Positions 47,490 to 57,993 of a stretch of DNA of 64,000 nucleotides are shown in pieces; within the stretch, counting starts at the first letter, position 1, and the number at the start of each line of letters is the position of its first letter. Origin of the DNA: Anagrus nilaparvatae (taxonomy: Eukaryota > Arthropoda > Insecta > Hymenoptera > Mymaridae). The notes beneath the pieces are model-generated. The model was given only the letters and a program-made list of their open reading frames with translations, was not told the DNA's origin and searched no databases. The position numbers and the translations under genes are program-made. The stretch is taken from contig JAKSXM010000007.1 in assembly GCA_022575985.1 (NCBI GenBank), forward strand, positions 30,754,501 to 30,818,500, given 5' to 3'.

Positions 47490-48085
47490 GTAAATTTAAA
47501 TGAAGTGAGTGCGATTTGTATGGTCGGGTCTTCAAAACTGCCCCAAAGTGTTTTTTTCTGAAAGTACTACCAAAAATAAGTAACCTGCTCAATTTTTAGC
47601 CTCCCAGAGCGAAATCTCGATTTTTGGCAACCATTTTTGTGTTTTTGACTGTCGTAAGTAAAAAGAGTCATAATTTTTTTTATTAATGCTGTAAAAAACT
47701 CACATTATCATGAAAAATTTTTTCCTTTTAGGTCCGGATAGGAAATTTCCCTGGCTATCCTATTCCGGGGTCAATTAGTGAAATGCCTATTAGTGAAAAA
47801 TCTTCTAACCAGGCTTAAAATTTTCCTTAAACCTTATATTTTTTGGCAAAAAAAAAATTTCGATGGGACACTGCTTTTTGGGAGCTCTAGATGAAAAAAT
47901 TGCAGCTTTCAAAAGATCATTTTTTACAAATTTCAAATTTTCCGCCAAGTCACGTGACCAATCAAAAATCTGGATTCCGCGGGAAATTTTACATAAGTAT
48001 ATATCTTTTCATGTTTTTAAGAGCGTTTATGTTAAGCAGCGAAATTTTAATTTGAAAGATTAAAATATCTCCTTTTTTAAAGGAA

Positions 48086-50784
48086 CTAGGGAGCAAGCCC
48101 CCTGCGCGCTAAAGCGCGCCAACCCCCTCAGATCATATTTTATGTTTAATCGAAAAGTGTTTTAATTCACAAATAAAAACAATTATACAGTGAGATGTCA
48201 ATTTCAAGTAATGAACTTTTTTCATAATTTTAATAAACCTTTTATTTTTAATATTAACTTTTATTTCTATTAATCTTTTATTTTTATTTTCAAAATTTAT
48301 CTCAAAAAAAATATATATTGCATTATTGGCCAGAATCCTTTTCATTCATCAAAATAAATTTTTCTTCTGTTCTGGACGACGAAATTTTTTAATAGGATGA
48401 CGAAATACTCGAATGAGTTCTCATATATTATTTATGTCGCATCTACAGATGTAATGTTTTATTATAGCTTAAACATTTTTTATTAAAATTTATAATTATT
48501 TTGACAGTTTATAATAATAAATTAAAAAATTAATATTTAAAATTGTTTTTCAAATTTTTTATACAGCGCGCGCGGCTGAAACTGCAGAGAAAAAATGAAT
48601 CGATTAATTAGATAAAATCGAAGACGAAATTTTTAAAAGATTGTATAATAAAATGAGAAAATTATTATATTTCTTATTTATAATTAATTGTAATGAAAAA
48701 TATCCAAAATTTTATTAATAATTAATAAAAGATTCAATAATAATTCAATAATAATAAAAATTATTTAACCCATTAACGCCTGAAATCGACTTTTGCCGTA
48801 TCTGTACTTCGGCTACGCGTATCTCGGCGAGTTTTTTTTTAATTAACATAAAAATTGGTGTACCACTATTTTTGAGTATGCTCTTTCAGAATCTGCCAAA
48901 AAAATTTCGAAAAATTATGTTTTTCATGCAGATTTCCAAGAGATAAAAAAAAAAATGACGTTTTTTTTAAAGACTTTTTTTAAAAAACATGAGTTTTCGA
49001 CCTGAAGAAATTTTCGTAGATTATTGCAATAGTAAAAAAGAGTGCAATTTTCGATCAATCTTTCCGTCTACAACCTGCAGAAAAAAAAATTTTACCGTTT
49101 CCGGGCAAAAATTTGGTCCCAAAAAAGTGCATTTTTCCAAAAAATGAAAGTTACTCTAGTCAATATACGGGTTTGGTTTTATTGTCACTAGGTCTCTCAA
49201 GATTCGGTTTAGTAGGGTTTTTTGGGTCGCTGATCACGAATATTGAGGTGTTTTTTATAAAAAATCGGGGTTTCACCCTTAAATAAGCAAAAACTACCCC
49301 TAAAAAGGGGTATTTTTGCTACATTTTCTCTGGCTGTCATCAAATTTCATCTAGTATGGTTTTTGGACGCTGATCACGAATTTTGGGGTCCTTTATTTAA
49401 GAAATCGGTGGTTCACCCTTAAATAAGCAAAAATTACCCCTACAAAGGGGTAGTTTTTATACTTTTGCTCTGGCTCTTATCAGATTTGGTCTAGAGTGGT
49501 TTTTTGGGTCGCTGATCACGAATATTGAGATATATTTTATAAAAAATCGGTCCTTACCCTTCAATAAGCAAAAACTAAAGGGGTAGTTTTTATACTTTTG
49601 CTCTGGCTCTTATCAGATTTGGTCTAGAGGGGTTTTTTGGGTCGCTGATCACGAATATTGAGGTATTTTTATGAGAAATCGGAGCTTCACCCTTATAAAA
49701 AAAAAAAACTAGTTGATTCTTGATAAACGTCTACCTCCTCGTGGTAAGAATCGGGCAACAATGATTTTGAAGCGCATCATTGGCTAAAGACGTGTAAAAA
49801 ATCCTACTAGACCAAATCTGATGAGAGCCAGAGCAAATGCCGCGATAAGGGGGTAGTTTTTGCTGATTTAAGGGTGACGCTACAAGTTTTTATGAACATT
49901 ATCTCAATATTCGTGATCAGCGACCCAAAAAACCCCTCTAGACCAAATCTGATAAGAGCCAGAGCAAAAGTATAAAAACTACCCCTTTGTAGTGATTACC
50001 CCTTTGTAGGGGTAGTTTTTGCTTATTTAAGGGTGAACCCCCGATTTCTTAAATAAAGGACCCCAAAATTCGTGATCAGCGTCCAAAAACCATACTAGAT
50101 GAAATTTGATGACAGCCAGAGAAAATGTAGCAAAAATACCCCTTTTTAGACCCCTAAAGTAGGGTAGTTTTTGCTTATTTTAGGGTGAAACCCCGATTTT
50201 TTATAATAAACACCTCAATATTCGTGATCAGCGACCCCAAAAACCTTACTAAACCGAATCTTGAGAGGCCTAGTGACAATAAAACCAAACCCGTATATTG
50301 ACTAGAGTAACTTTTATTTTTTGGAAAAATGCAGTTTTTTGGGACCAAATTTTTGTCCGAAAACGGTAAAATTTTTTTTCTGCAGGTTGTAGACGGAAAG
50401 ATTGATCAAAAATTGCACTCTTTTTTACTATTGCAATAATCTACGATAATTTTTTCAGGTCGAAAACTCATGTTTTTTAAAAAAAGTCTTTAAAAAAAAC
50501 GTCATTTTTTTTTTTATTTCTTGGAAATCTGCATGAAAAACATAATTTTTCGAAATTTTTTTGGCAGATTCTGAAAGAGCATACTCAAAAATAGTGGTAC
50601 ACCAATTTTTATGTTAATTAGAAAAAAATTCGCTGAGATACGCGTAGCCAAAGTACAGATACATCAAAAGTCGATTTCAGGCGTTAATGGGTTAACGCGC
50701 GAGAGTATTATAGTGCTGTTAAAACATTACAGCGCATGCGCCAGAGTAAATCGATGACAGACATTTCAGTTTTATAGAGAAAGA
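48086..50784 (-). mobile_element. Helitron-like element family X, complete termini
   Basis: Minus orientation. The 5' end 'tctttctctataaaactg' starts at 50784 and is preceded by A. The 3' end has the hairpin GCGCGC-taaa-GCGCGC (plus 48104-48119), a 14-nt spacer and CTAG (48086-48089), and is followed by T. A 5' TC, 3' hairpin plus CTAG, and insertion between A and T without target duplication are Helitron hallmarks. Removing the nested insertion and its TTAA copy leaves about 772 bp with no Rep/helicase gene, so it is non-autonomous. The 70-codon minus frame at 48345-48133 is low-complexity. Confidence 0.75.
48769..50691. mobile_element. TTAA-flanked foldback element (1.9 kb), piggyBac-like
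   Basis: Ends 'cccattaacgcc' and 'ggcgttaatggg', flanked by TTAA at 48765-48768 and 50692-50695. The two halves (about 950 bp each) are inverted copies meeting near 49700-49800. Each carries internal repeats of about 110-150 bp on 'gggtcgctgatcacgaat' and 'aaaaactacccc'. TTAA duplication and CCC..GGG termini are piggyBac-superfamily features. It has no transposase. The uninterrupted host site exists at 32808-32811. Confidence 0.8.
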
Positions 50785-51429
50785 TTTTTTTATTTTTTAA
50801 ATTATACCAAATTATACCAAATTATTCAACATTTATCAGAAAATTCTTTATTATTTCACTGTTTTAACATGAAAGCTCTAAAAAAACAGAAAAGATATAT
50901 CCTTATGTAAAATTTCCCGCGGAATCCAAATTTTTTGTCAGATTTTTTATTGGTCACGTGACTTGGAGGGAAATTTGAAATTTGTAAAAAATGATCTTTT
51001 GAAAGCTGCAATTTTTTTATCTAGAGCTCCCAAAAAGCAGTGTCCCATCGAAATTTTTTTTTTCCAAAAAATATAAGGTTCAAGGAAAATTTTAAGCCTG
51101 GTTAGAAGATTTTTCACTAATAGGCATTTCACTAATTGACCCCGGAATCGGATAGCCAGGGAAATTTCCTATTCGGACCTAATAGGAAAAAATTTTTCAT
51201 GATAATGTGAGTTTTTTACAGCATTAATAAAAAAAATTATGACTCATTTTTCTCACATTTTTTACGACAGTCAAAAACACAAAAATGGCTGCCAAAAATC
51301 GAGATTCCGCTCTGGGAGGCTAAAAATTGAGCTGGTTGCTTATTTTTGGTAGTACTTTCAGAAAAAAACACTTTGGAGCAGTTTTGAAGACCCTACCATA
51401 CAAAACGCACTCACTTCATTTAAATTTAC

Positions 51430-51779
51430 CCTTATATAAGCGCTATCGGTGAATAATTTTAATATTTCTAATAATAATATACTTCAGAAATTTTTTTCCT
51501 TTTCGTACAACAAGTATTTTTTCATAAGAAATTATTAATGTCTTTTTTTTTTATAAAGTGTATGTAATTAAAAAAGAAAAAGAAGTAAAAGGTATCGCGC
51601 GTGTATCATACTATTTATATGCATTATAGCTTAATTAAATAAAAGTAAGTATAAAGTAAAAAAAGCAATGAATTCTCTTGACGTATACAGACACACACAA
51701 ACATATCTTATTTTGTCAACACAAATGGCATCGTAACTTTGTCCATAGATAATAAAAGCAATAAAGTATTTATTTGAAA
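51430..51779. other. AT-rich, nothing recognised
   Basis: It may include the degraded 5' part of the copia remnant that follows. No LTR was identified. Confidence 0.35.
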
Positions 51780-53620
51780 AAGAGATGGCCTTCAACTTTA
51801 AAATAAAAGACTATGGCTTAGATGCATTTTGTGAGTATTGCTTTAAAGGCAAAATTACTAGGAAATCATTCTCGAAAAGGACAAAAACTAAATCCACAAA
51901 AATATTAGAAATAGTGCATACCAATAATTGTAGTCCTATTAGACAAAAAACACTTCGTGGGAATATATATTTTTTAACTATAGTGTATATTGTTATTTCT
52001 ATTTATTGAAAGAAAAATCTGAGGCACTGCTAAAAGTTAAAGAATTCATTGAATTCACTAAAACATAATTTAATAAAAAACCTAAAATAGTGCGCTCAGA
52101 TAGAAGAGAAGAATATGTAAATAAAATATTAGAGTTTTATTTGAAAATTGTAGGTATTAAAGTGACATATATACCCGAGCCAAACGGAGTCGTGGAGAGA
52201 AAAAACGGATCTCTTATCGAAATGCCAAGGTTAATTTTTATGGATGCTGGTAGTGATAAAAAATATTGGGTTGAGGCTGTATTAAAAGCACGTTGGTTGC
52301 AACACAGATTACCATAAAATGCATAATTCTACTAAATTTGAACAAAGATGACATAAAAAGCCTGATTATGAAGGGTTGCAACTTTACAGCATTCGATGCT
52401 ACACCCATTCTAAAAGAAAACATTTCAAGCTTGATGATAAAGCAGAAAAGTTAATATTTGTGGGATACTCTAAAGAATCGGAGGTTTATAAATTATTAGA
52501 CACTAAAACAAAAAAATAAAAATTAGCAGAGATGTTATATTTGATAAATTTTAAAATAAAAACGAAGGTAGTAAAGTTTGTTTTAATAATAAAAAAAACT
52601 ATGAAAAAATTGATGAAACTGAAGTTATTATATTTTATGAAAAAATCGAAAAGTTAAATAGCTATTGTGAAAATCGCTAAAATTTGAAAGATAAAAGTTT
52701 TGAATTAGCAAACTAAGAAAGTTTTAGTGAAAATATAACAGATTGTATTAGTAAAAATTTAAGACAAAATTTAATTCAATATTTAGGTGAAAACTTTAGT
52801 AACAATTGAAGCACAAACGAAAACAAAGAAAAATTTTAACTTTCAAGCTTAAATATAAATGCAAAAGTTAATCAATATTGGAACAAAAATTCAAATAAAA
52901 AAAGTAAATGGAGAAAATAATAAAGTACTTAAAAATTATAATTTTTAAAGTCAACGAACTCTCGACCGTTCAGAAATATCAAATAAAGGTAATTATAATA
53001 AAAGCGCAAATTTAATATATAGAGAAGATCAAAAACAGTTAAAAAAACCCATGAAACCCCAGATAAAGAAAAATGGATTCAAGTCTTGAATAAAGAATAT
53101 AATTCTATAATAATAATAATAATACATGGACATTCATTGATGCTTCTAAAAATAAATATATTGTAAGTAGGTGTTTCAAACAAAGAGAATTTCAAAAGGT
53201 GAAATAAGACAATACAAAGCAAGGCTTGTAGCTTATGGTTTCTCATAAAAGTGTGGTACTAACTATGATAAAGTCTTTACAACAGTCGTTAGACATACTA
53301 TTTTTAGAAGTATTTTTACTGTAGTGGGAATGAAATAAATGACCAGAAAACACTATAATACATAAATTACATTTCTCAATGGAACTTTAAATGAAAATGT
53401 ATGTATGTATTAACCAGAAGCTACAATCAAAATAAAGGTAAAATTTGTAAATTGAATAAAAGTATTTATGCAGCAAGCTAAAAAGCGTGTAATGATACGT
53501 TCAATACTGTACTAAGAAAAAAATTTGTAAAATGTAAAACAGATCCTTATTTATAAACAAATAAGTTTAAAATGAATTTATTTATATTTGACAAATTTAG
53601 ACACATAAATGTGTTTTATG
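51780..53620 (+). pseudogene. Ty1/copia pol remnant (integrase and reverse transcriptase)
   Basis: Decayed plus-strand polyprotein. 51785-52010 is the zinc-finger/start of integrase ('CEYCFKGKITRKSF', 'ILEIVHTNNCSPIRQ'). 52090-52320 is the integrase core with 'VRSDRREEYVNK' and 'GVVERKNGSLIEMPR' (catalytic D and E region). 52330-52510 has 'EKLIFVGYSKESE'. RT pieces lie around 53180-53560 ('QYKARLVA'-like, 'DYDKVFT'-like and 'KICKLNKSIY' blocks). Stops and frameshifts are frequent, and 52520-53100 is scarcely readable. It is not closely related to the copia element at 60380-64000 and no LTRs were seen. It lies in the msps intron on the opposite strand. Confidence 0.75.
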
Positions 53621-53979
53621 ATTATAACGAACAAGGCCATTAAGCACAGAAACACTGAAAATTTCTTCCTATATACATACGGACCCGTATAGTTTTTGGT
53701 TATGTATAATATTGTATAGAATACGGATGCGTATACATCTCAGCCGTTGATAAGGGTGGACCAATTACTAACCCATATACGTTTGAGCCGCTTAAACTTG
53801 ATTCTGATACTTAATTATGGTGTATAAACATTACCATAACTTTTATATGAAAATTCGAGAAGATCACCCATTTATGTATCAACCGCGCTTAACTCTGCTT
53901 AACGTTCAAAACCAAACATACCGAGATTATATAAAGTTGGTTTAAATAAAACATTAAATAATTTTAGAAAAAATCATAC
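53621..53979. other. Intronic sequence with 'cggacccgtata' motif
   Basis: No gene. 'acggacccgtatag' and 'acggatgcgtatac' (about 53681 and 53720) echo the ends of the foldback element at 55782-57142. Confidence 0.4.
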
Positions 53980-54173
53980 TTGTCCAATGAGCTTGTAAAC
54001 TTTTTCTCCTTCTAAAAAATAGGCTTGTACAATGCAATTTAATGCAGCATTTCGAACAGAATTATCTCGATCTGCAATTTGTTTGGCGACTTCTTTTAAG
54101 GCAGCTGACGGAGAAGGTTGACAAACAGATACACCATAGTTTTCAATAAGAGAACCTAACTGATCCAAGCATT
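53980..54173 (-). CDS. msps: XMAP215/CKAP5 (mini spindles) exon, TOG4
   Basis: First (5'-most) recognised exon of the microtubule polymerase. The acceptor (actttttcag) precedes 54173 and the donor GTATGA follows 53980. It is 194 nt: two bases finishing a codon, then 64 codons ending 'KVYKLIGQ'. It contains 'LDQLGSLIENYGVSVCQP' and 'IADRDNSVRNAALNCIVQA', which match the last HEAT repeats of CKAP5 TOG4 (family 'DRDNTVRNAALNTIV...GDQVFKLIG') almost residue for residue. There is no internal start codon to use; translation enters from an upstream exon that I did not find up to 64000. The frame is intact, so the gene is probably functional. Confidence 0.93.
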
Positions 54174-54462
54174 CTGAAAAAGTGAGTTTTATATTTTATT
54201 TTAAGTGCATTATATTTTCTTATTAATTTAAATATTTGTTTTATTCTTAAAACTCTTAAAAGTAATTTGACGTTTTTAAGCTTTTTTTAAACCTTCTATA
54301 TTATTGATACTACATAAATAATAAAACCGTAAATTATTTAATATTAGTATAATAATTAAGGGTCGTTTTACCTAAATATGTAAAAATTTTAGCTGATTTT
54401 CGAGGTAGGATTGTGAAATATCGGATAGAGATTGAATCAAATTTTTTTTATTGTTTACAAAT
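54174..54462. other. msps intron sequence, AT-rich
   Basis: Upstream intron of msps (minus strand). Nothing recognised. Confidence 0.45.
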
Positions 54463-54853
54463 ACACGGAAAAAAATTCTAAGTTGTATTGACAAATAACT
54501 TTGTTGAAATATGCCAACAAAGTATTTGTTGAATTGTCATAGTTACTTAGTTGATTCAAACAGAGTGAAAATTTTGTTTAAAAAAAATTATTTTTTTATT
54601 TTTTTTTTAAATCAATTATTTTTTTTTGATAATTATTTTTTTATATTTATTTAGGTACTTATATATTTATTAATTTAAAATCTGTTAAAAAAAACCGAAG
54701 AAAAATTTTGACTCCTGCTGGTATTGAACCGGGGACCGTGGCTTCGAGCGTGGCTTCCAAAGCAGCGGCATTATCCATTCTGCTAACATGACACTTCGAT
54801 TTACATATTTCAGTAACTTATTACGTTTAGTTTAGTTTATTTTTTTTACGTGT
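54463..54853 (-). mobile_element. Terminal-inverted-repeat element with tRNA-like core, copy 2
   Basis: Same ends as 15611-16134 ('acacggaaaaaaatt' ... 'tttttttacgtgt') and nearly identical over the first ~150 bp. 391 bp: about 130 bp shorter, missing the region beyond the tRNA-like part that copy 1 shares with 39340-39420. Confidence 0.6.
54709..54800 (-). ncRNA. tRNA-like pseudogene, copy 2
   Basis: On the minus strand: 'TTAGCAGAATGGATAATG' (A box / D-arm) and 'GGTTCAATACC' (B box, diverged from the pol III consensus). A short duplicated 'gcttcgagcgtg' stretch in the anticodon-arm/variable region makes it longer than copy 1. Not a functional tRNA. Confidence 0.55.
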
Positions 54854-55781
54854 ATATTAAAGTTTAAAAAAAAATTTTTTTTGTTTTTTGTGACGTCATT
54901 TTTGCGTGAGAGAGGTGTACCTGCGTCGCTGAAAAAAAATAATTTCTAAGTTCTGTACAGGATATCTTGACTTAGGATAATATTAAAAATAAAAAAAAAA
55001 AAAATTGGTTTAAAACACGTACTTTCGGGATGTCGAGTTCTTTCAAAAAAATTAATTAGGAACAAAATGGCGGCTGCACAAAGTTAAAATGAAAAAAAAG
55101 CCTATAATTTTCGGGCAAAAGCCGCACAAAAAATTTTTTGGAAAAAAAAATTCGTCGATATCCCGAAATTAGCACATTTATTAAGTTGCTCAGTCAGTTT
55201 AAAGTAAATCGGTGCAGAAGTTATCGCGAAATCGTGTACAAACTTTTAAAAACGCTGTTTCGAGTAAAATGACTTTCATAATTTTTTCGGTACTTTTAAT
55301 TATTAAATTATTTATTTATTTTTTTATTCTTTAGAGAAATTTATAAAAAAAAACTGTAGATCAACAGTATTAAAATTAGGCAAGTAGTTTTAGAGAAATC
55401 TTTGTTAGAAGGTGCAAAAACATGGTTTTCTAAATAAGAATACAAATTTTTTTTCGCGAGAAATTGGCGTCATAAACAATAGTGAATATTAGCAAAATTT
55501 GCCCATAATTTCTATCAGTGACCAGTTCCTACATAATTTCTAACTATTTAACCATAGTTAGAAGATAATTAAAATAATAATAGAGCCATACCGTTAAATT
55601 TTATAAAAAGCACGTTTAACGGTGCGAGAAAAACAGGCCAAAATAGGGGAGGATTTAAAAACAAATTTTTTATATACTCTTGAGACATATATAAAGTAAT
55701 TAATAAAAAAAAAATCAAATATCAAAAAAAAAAAAAATTCAGGTAAAACAACACAGCTGGAAGGGAAGCTAAGTTCCAAAT
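54854..55781. other. Unrecognised AT-rich sequence
   Basis: No gene or shared repeat noted. The 61-codon minus frame at 55779-55594 is mostly F/I/L and not credible. Confidence 0.4.
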
Positions 55782-57142
55782 CCGGGACGGACCCGTATAA
55801 CTAATTTTATAATCCGTACGGATCCGTATTACGGATAATAAACTGATCAGTATGTCACGCTTTTTTTCATCAGTAACTGATTACGCGTGCGCACAAGTGG
55901 TTATAATATTTTTTTATTTTAGTTTTGTTTTTATAAGGTTATGCATTTTGCTTTATAATTAGAAAATAATTAGTATCTTATCAAAGAAAATAAATACTTT
56001 TTTATAAAATTTTCAATTTTTCACACTAACGTATTTTCCAAATTTTCCAAATTTTCCTAGAAAGGAACTTTCAACATTACTGGAGGATTTTCGAGGTTAA
56101 GAAAGGCGCTTATATTGATAAAAATTTTCAATTTTTCACCCTGACGCATTTTCCAATTTTCCAACTTTCCAAGATGGTGGACCAAAAAAAAATCAACATT
56201 ATCTGCGGGTTTTAGCGGTTAAGAAAAACGTTTATATTGATGATGATTTTCCAAGATCGCGGAAGGAAAACTATGAAAAAAAAGAAGTTTCTACAATACC
56301 CGGGGGTTTTGGAGATGGAGAAAAATGTTTTTATGACAGAAAATTTTCATTTTTTCACCCCTAAATATTTTCCAGTATGGCGGACCGAAAAACATGAAAG
56401 AAGGAGCTTTATACATTTCCTGGGGGTTTTCGAGGATGAGATTAACGGTTTTTTTGATGAAAATTTTCTTTTTTTCATTACAACATATTTTTCCAAGATA
56501 AAATTATAGATAAAACTTAATTTTTTCATGTTTTTTCTTCCGCCATCTTGGGAAATTGGAAAATATATTGGGGTGAAAATATGAAAATTTTTATCCCGTA
56601 AAAACGTCAAATACTTAAAGTAATGTAGAAACTTCCGTTTTTCATGTTTTTTTACCAATATCTTGGAAAATCGGAAAATATGTTGGGATGAAAAAACGAA
56701 TTTTTTATTCATGAAAACATTTTTCTTAATCTCCAAAATCTGCGGGTAATGTATAAACTTCCTTTATTTTATATTTTTCCTTCCGCCATCTTGGAAAATC
56801 AGAAAATACGTTAAGGTGAAAAATTGAAAATTATCATCAATATAAACGTTTTTCTTAACCGCTAAAACCAGCAGATAATGTTGATTTTTTTTTGGTCTGC
56901 CATCTTGAAAAGTTGGAAAATGCTTGAGTGTGAAAAATTGAAAAATTTATAAAAAAGTATTTATTTTCTTTGATAAGATACTAATTATTTTTTAATTATG
57001 AAGCAAAATTCATAACCTTATAAAAACAAAACTAAAATAAAAAAATTTTATAACCACTTGTGCGCATGCGTAATCAGTTACTGATGAAAAAAAGCGTGAC
57101 ATACTGTTCAGTTTATTATCCGTTTGGCGGATAAGTCCCGGA
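55782..57142. mobile_element. 1.36-kb palindromic element
   Basis: Inverted ends 'tccgggacggacccgt' and 'gataagtcccgga', then 'gtatgtcacgctttttttcatcagtaactgattacgc' and its inverse (57070-57106), with arms meeting near 56475-56510. The inner parts are degenerate ~115-bp repeats on 'ttccaagatggcggacc...' and 'aatttttcaccc', the same vocabulary as 37440-38130. The 90- and 129-codon frames inside are repeat artefacts on opposite strands. Confidence 0.7.
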
Positions 57143-57931
57143 CCCCCAAGTAAGTTTTAAGGATTTCATTTCTACATGGGAAACCTTAAGACGAGACAAA
57201 TAAAATGAAAATATAATCTTTGAAAATTTATTTATCATTTCAAGCAAAGACTACATCCGGATATGTACGATTATCGTCGAATTTAGACCTCTAGGATTAA
57301 CATTTCACTACTTTTTAAGAAAAAATTTTTGGGGTTTTTTAAGGTCTCTTTAAAACGTCGAAATATTCAAAAATCGGTTTCTTGAGTTTAAAAAAAATAT
57401 ACCATCATCAATTTTTTTTGTAGTCCTGATAAGTTAAAAAATAATATTTTTAAATTCTTAGAAAATCTCCTGGCGGGGAAACCACTTTCTAAAACCTTAA
57501 AATTCATAATCTTCTACCACAGCTTATCCGCGCTTTTTTAACTGTTATGAAATAATTTTATTTTAAATAGTTTACAAGAATTTAAATGTATTTTTTTTTT
57601 AGATATTTTTACTAATGCGGTGATTGTATTTTATAAACTATTCGAGCAAATAAGAAATATATGGACATTTATACGATATTCGTTATCGAAGACTATAGTT
57701 TTTTTGAGCATTGAAAAGACAAAAAAATGTAGCTAATAAAGCATGGGAAAAACTAAATTTTTGGGTAATTTTAATATTAAATAATTATTTTCTCAAATTG
57801 AAATAAAAGGATGTAGGATTAATAGTTAAAAGAAGACTTAGTAACTTGTAATAACTATTTATTATAGATGCTTATAAGTCGGCATCTAGGCAGATACTCA
57901 AGAAAAAGTATATTCAATAAAAGGAGAAGAG
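57143..57931. other. Unrecognised AT-rich sequence
   Basis: No gene or repeat match seen. Confidence 0.4.
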
Positions 57932-57942
57932 TGCACACACAC

Positions 57943-57991
<49 letters not shown>
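57932..57991. repeat. (CA)n microsatellite
   Basis: About 28 CA units with one interruption, abutting the left end of the next element. Confidence 0.95.

Positions 57992-57993
<2 letters not shown>

Larger units (their letters stand above)
47490..51429. mobile_element. Outer foldback element with ~550-bp arms, carrying a nest
   Basis: The arms at about 47490-48040 and 50875-51429 are inverted, with 'taaatttaaatgaagtgagtgcg' ends. Inner landmarks are shared: 'gactgtcgtaa' / 'ttacgacagtc', 'gggacactgctttttgggagc' / its inverse, and 'ccgcgggaaattttacataag' / its inverse. Short open frames in the arms (47863-48063; 51132-50947) are mirror images of each other and low-complexity. Between the arms sit Helitron X (48086-50784) and, inside that, the TTAA element (48769-50691). 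Confidence 0.7.
40185..53979 (-). other. msps: msps intron, 13.8 kb, holding nested elements
   Basis: GT (53978-53979) to AG (40185-40186) intron. The exons it separates join inside a conserved TOG4 motif. Drosophila and vertebrate orthologues have continuous sequence here. The intron contains a LINE tail, a THAP first exon, satellites, a 5S-like sequence, a 3.9-kb element nest and a copia pol remnant, all listed separately. Confidence 0.8.

Noticed and set aside
56237..56736. Overlapping frames of 90 and 129 codons
   Set aside because: They lie in the palindromic repeat modules of 55782-57142 and mirror each other; composition is K/F-rich repeat sequence.
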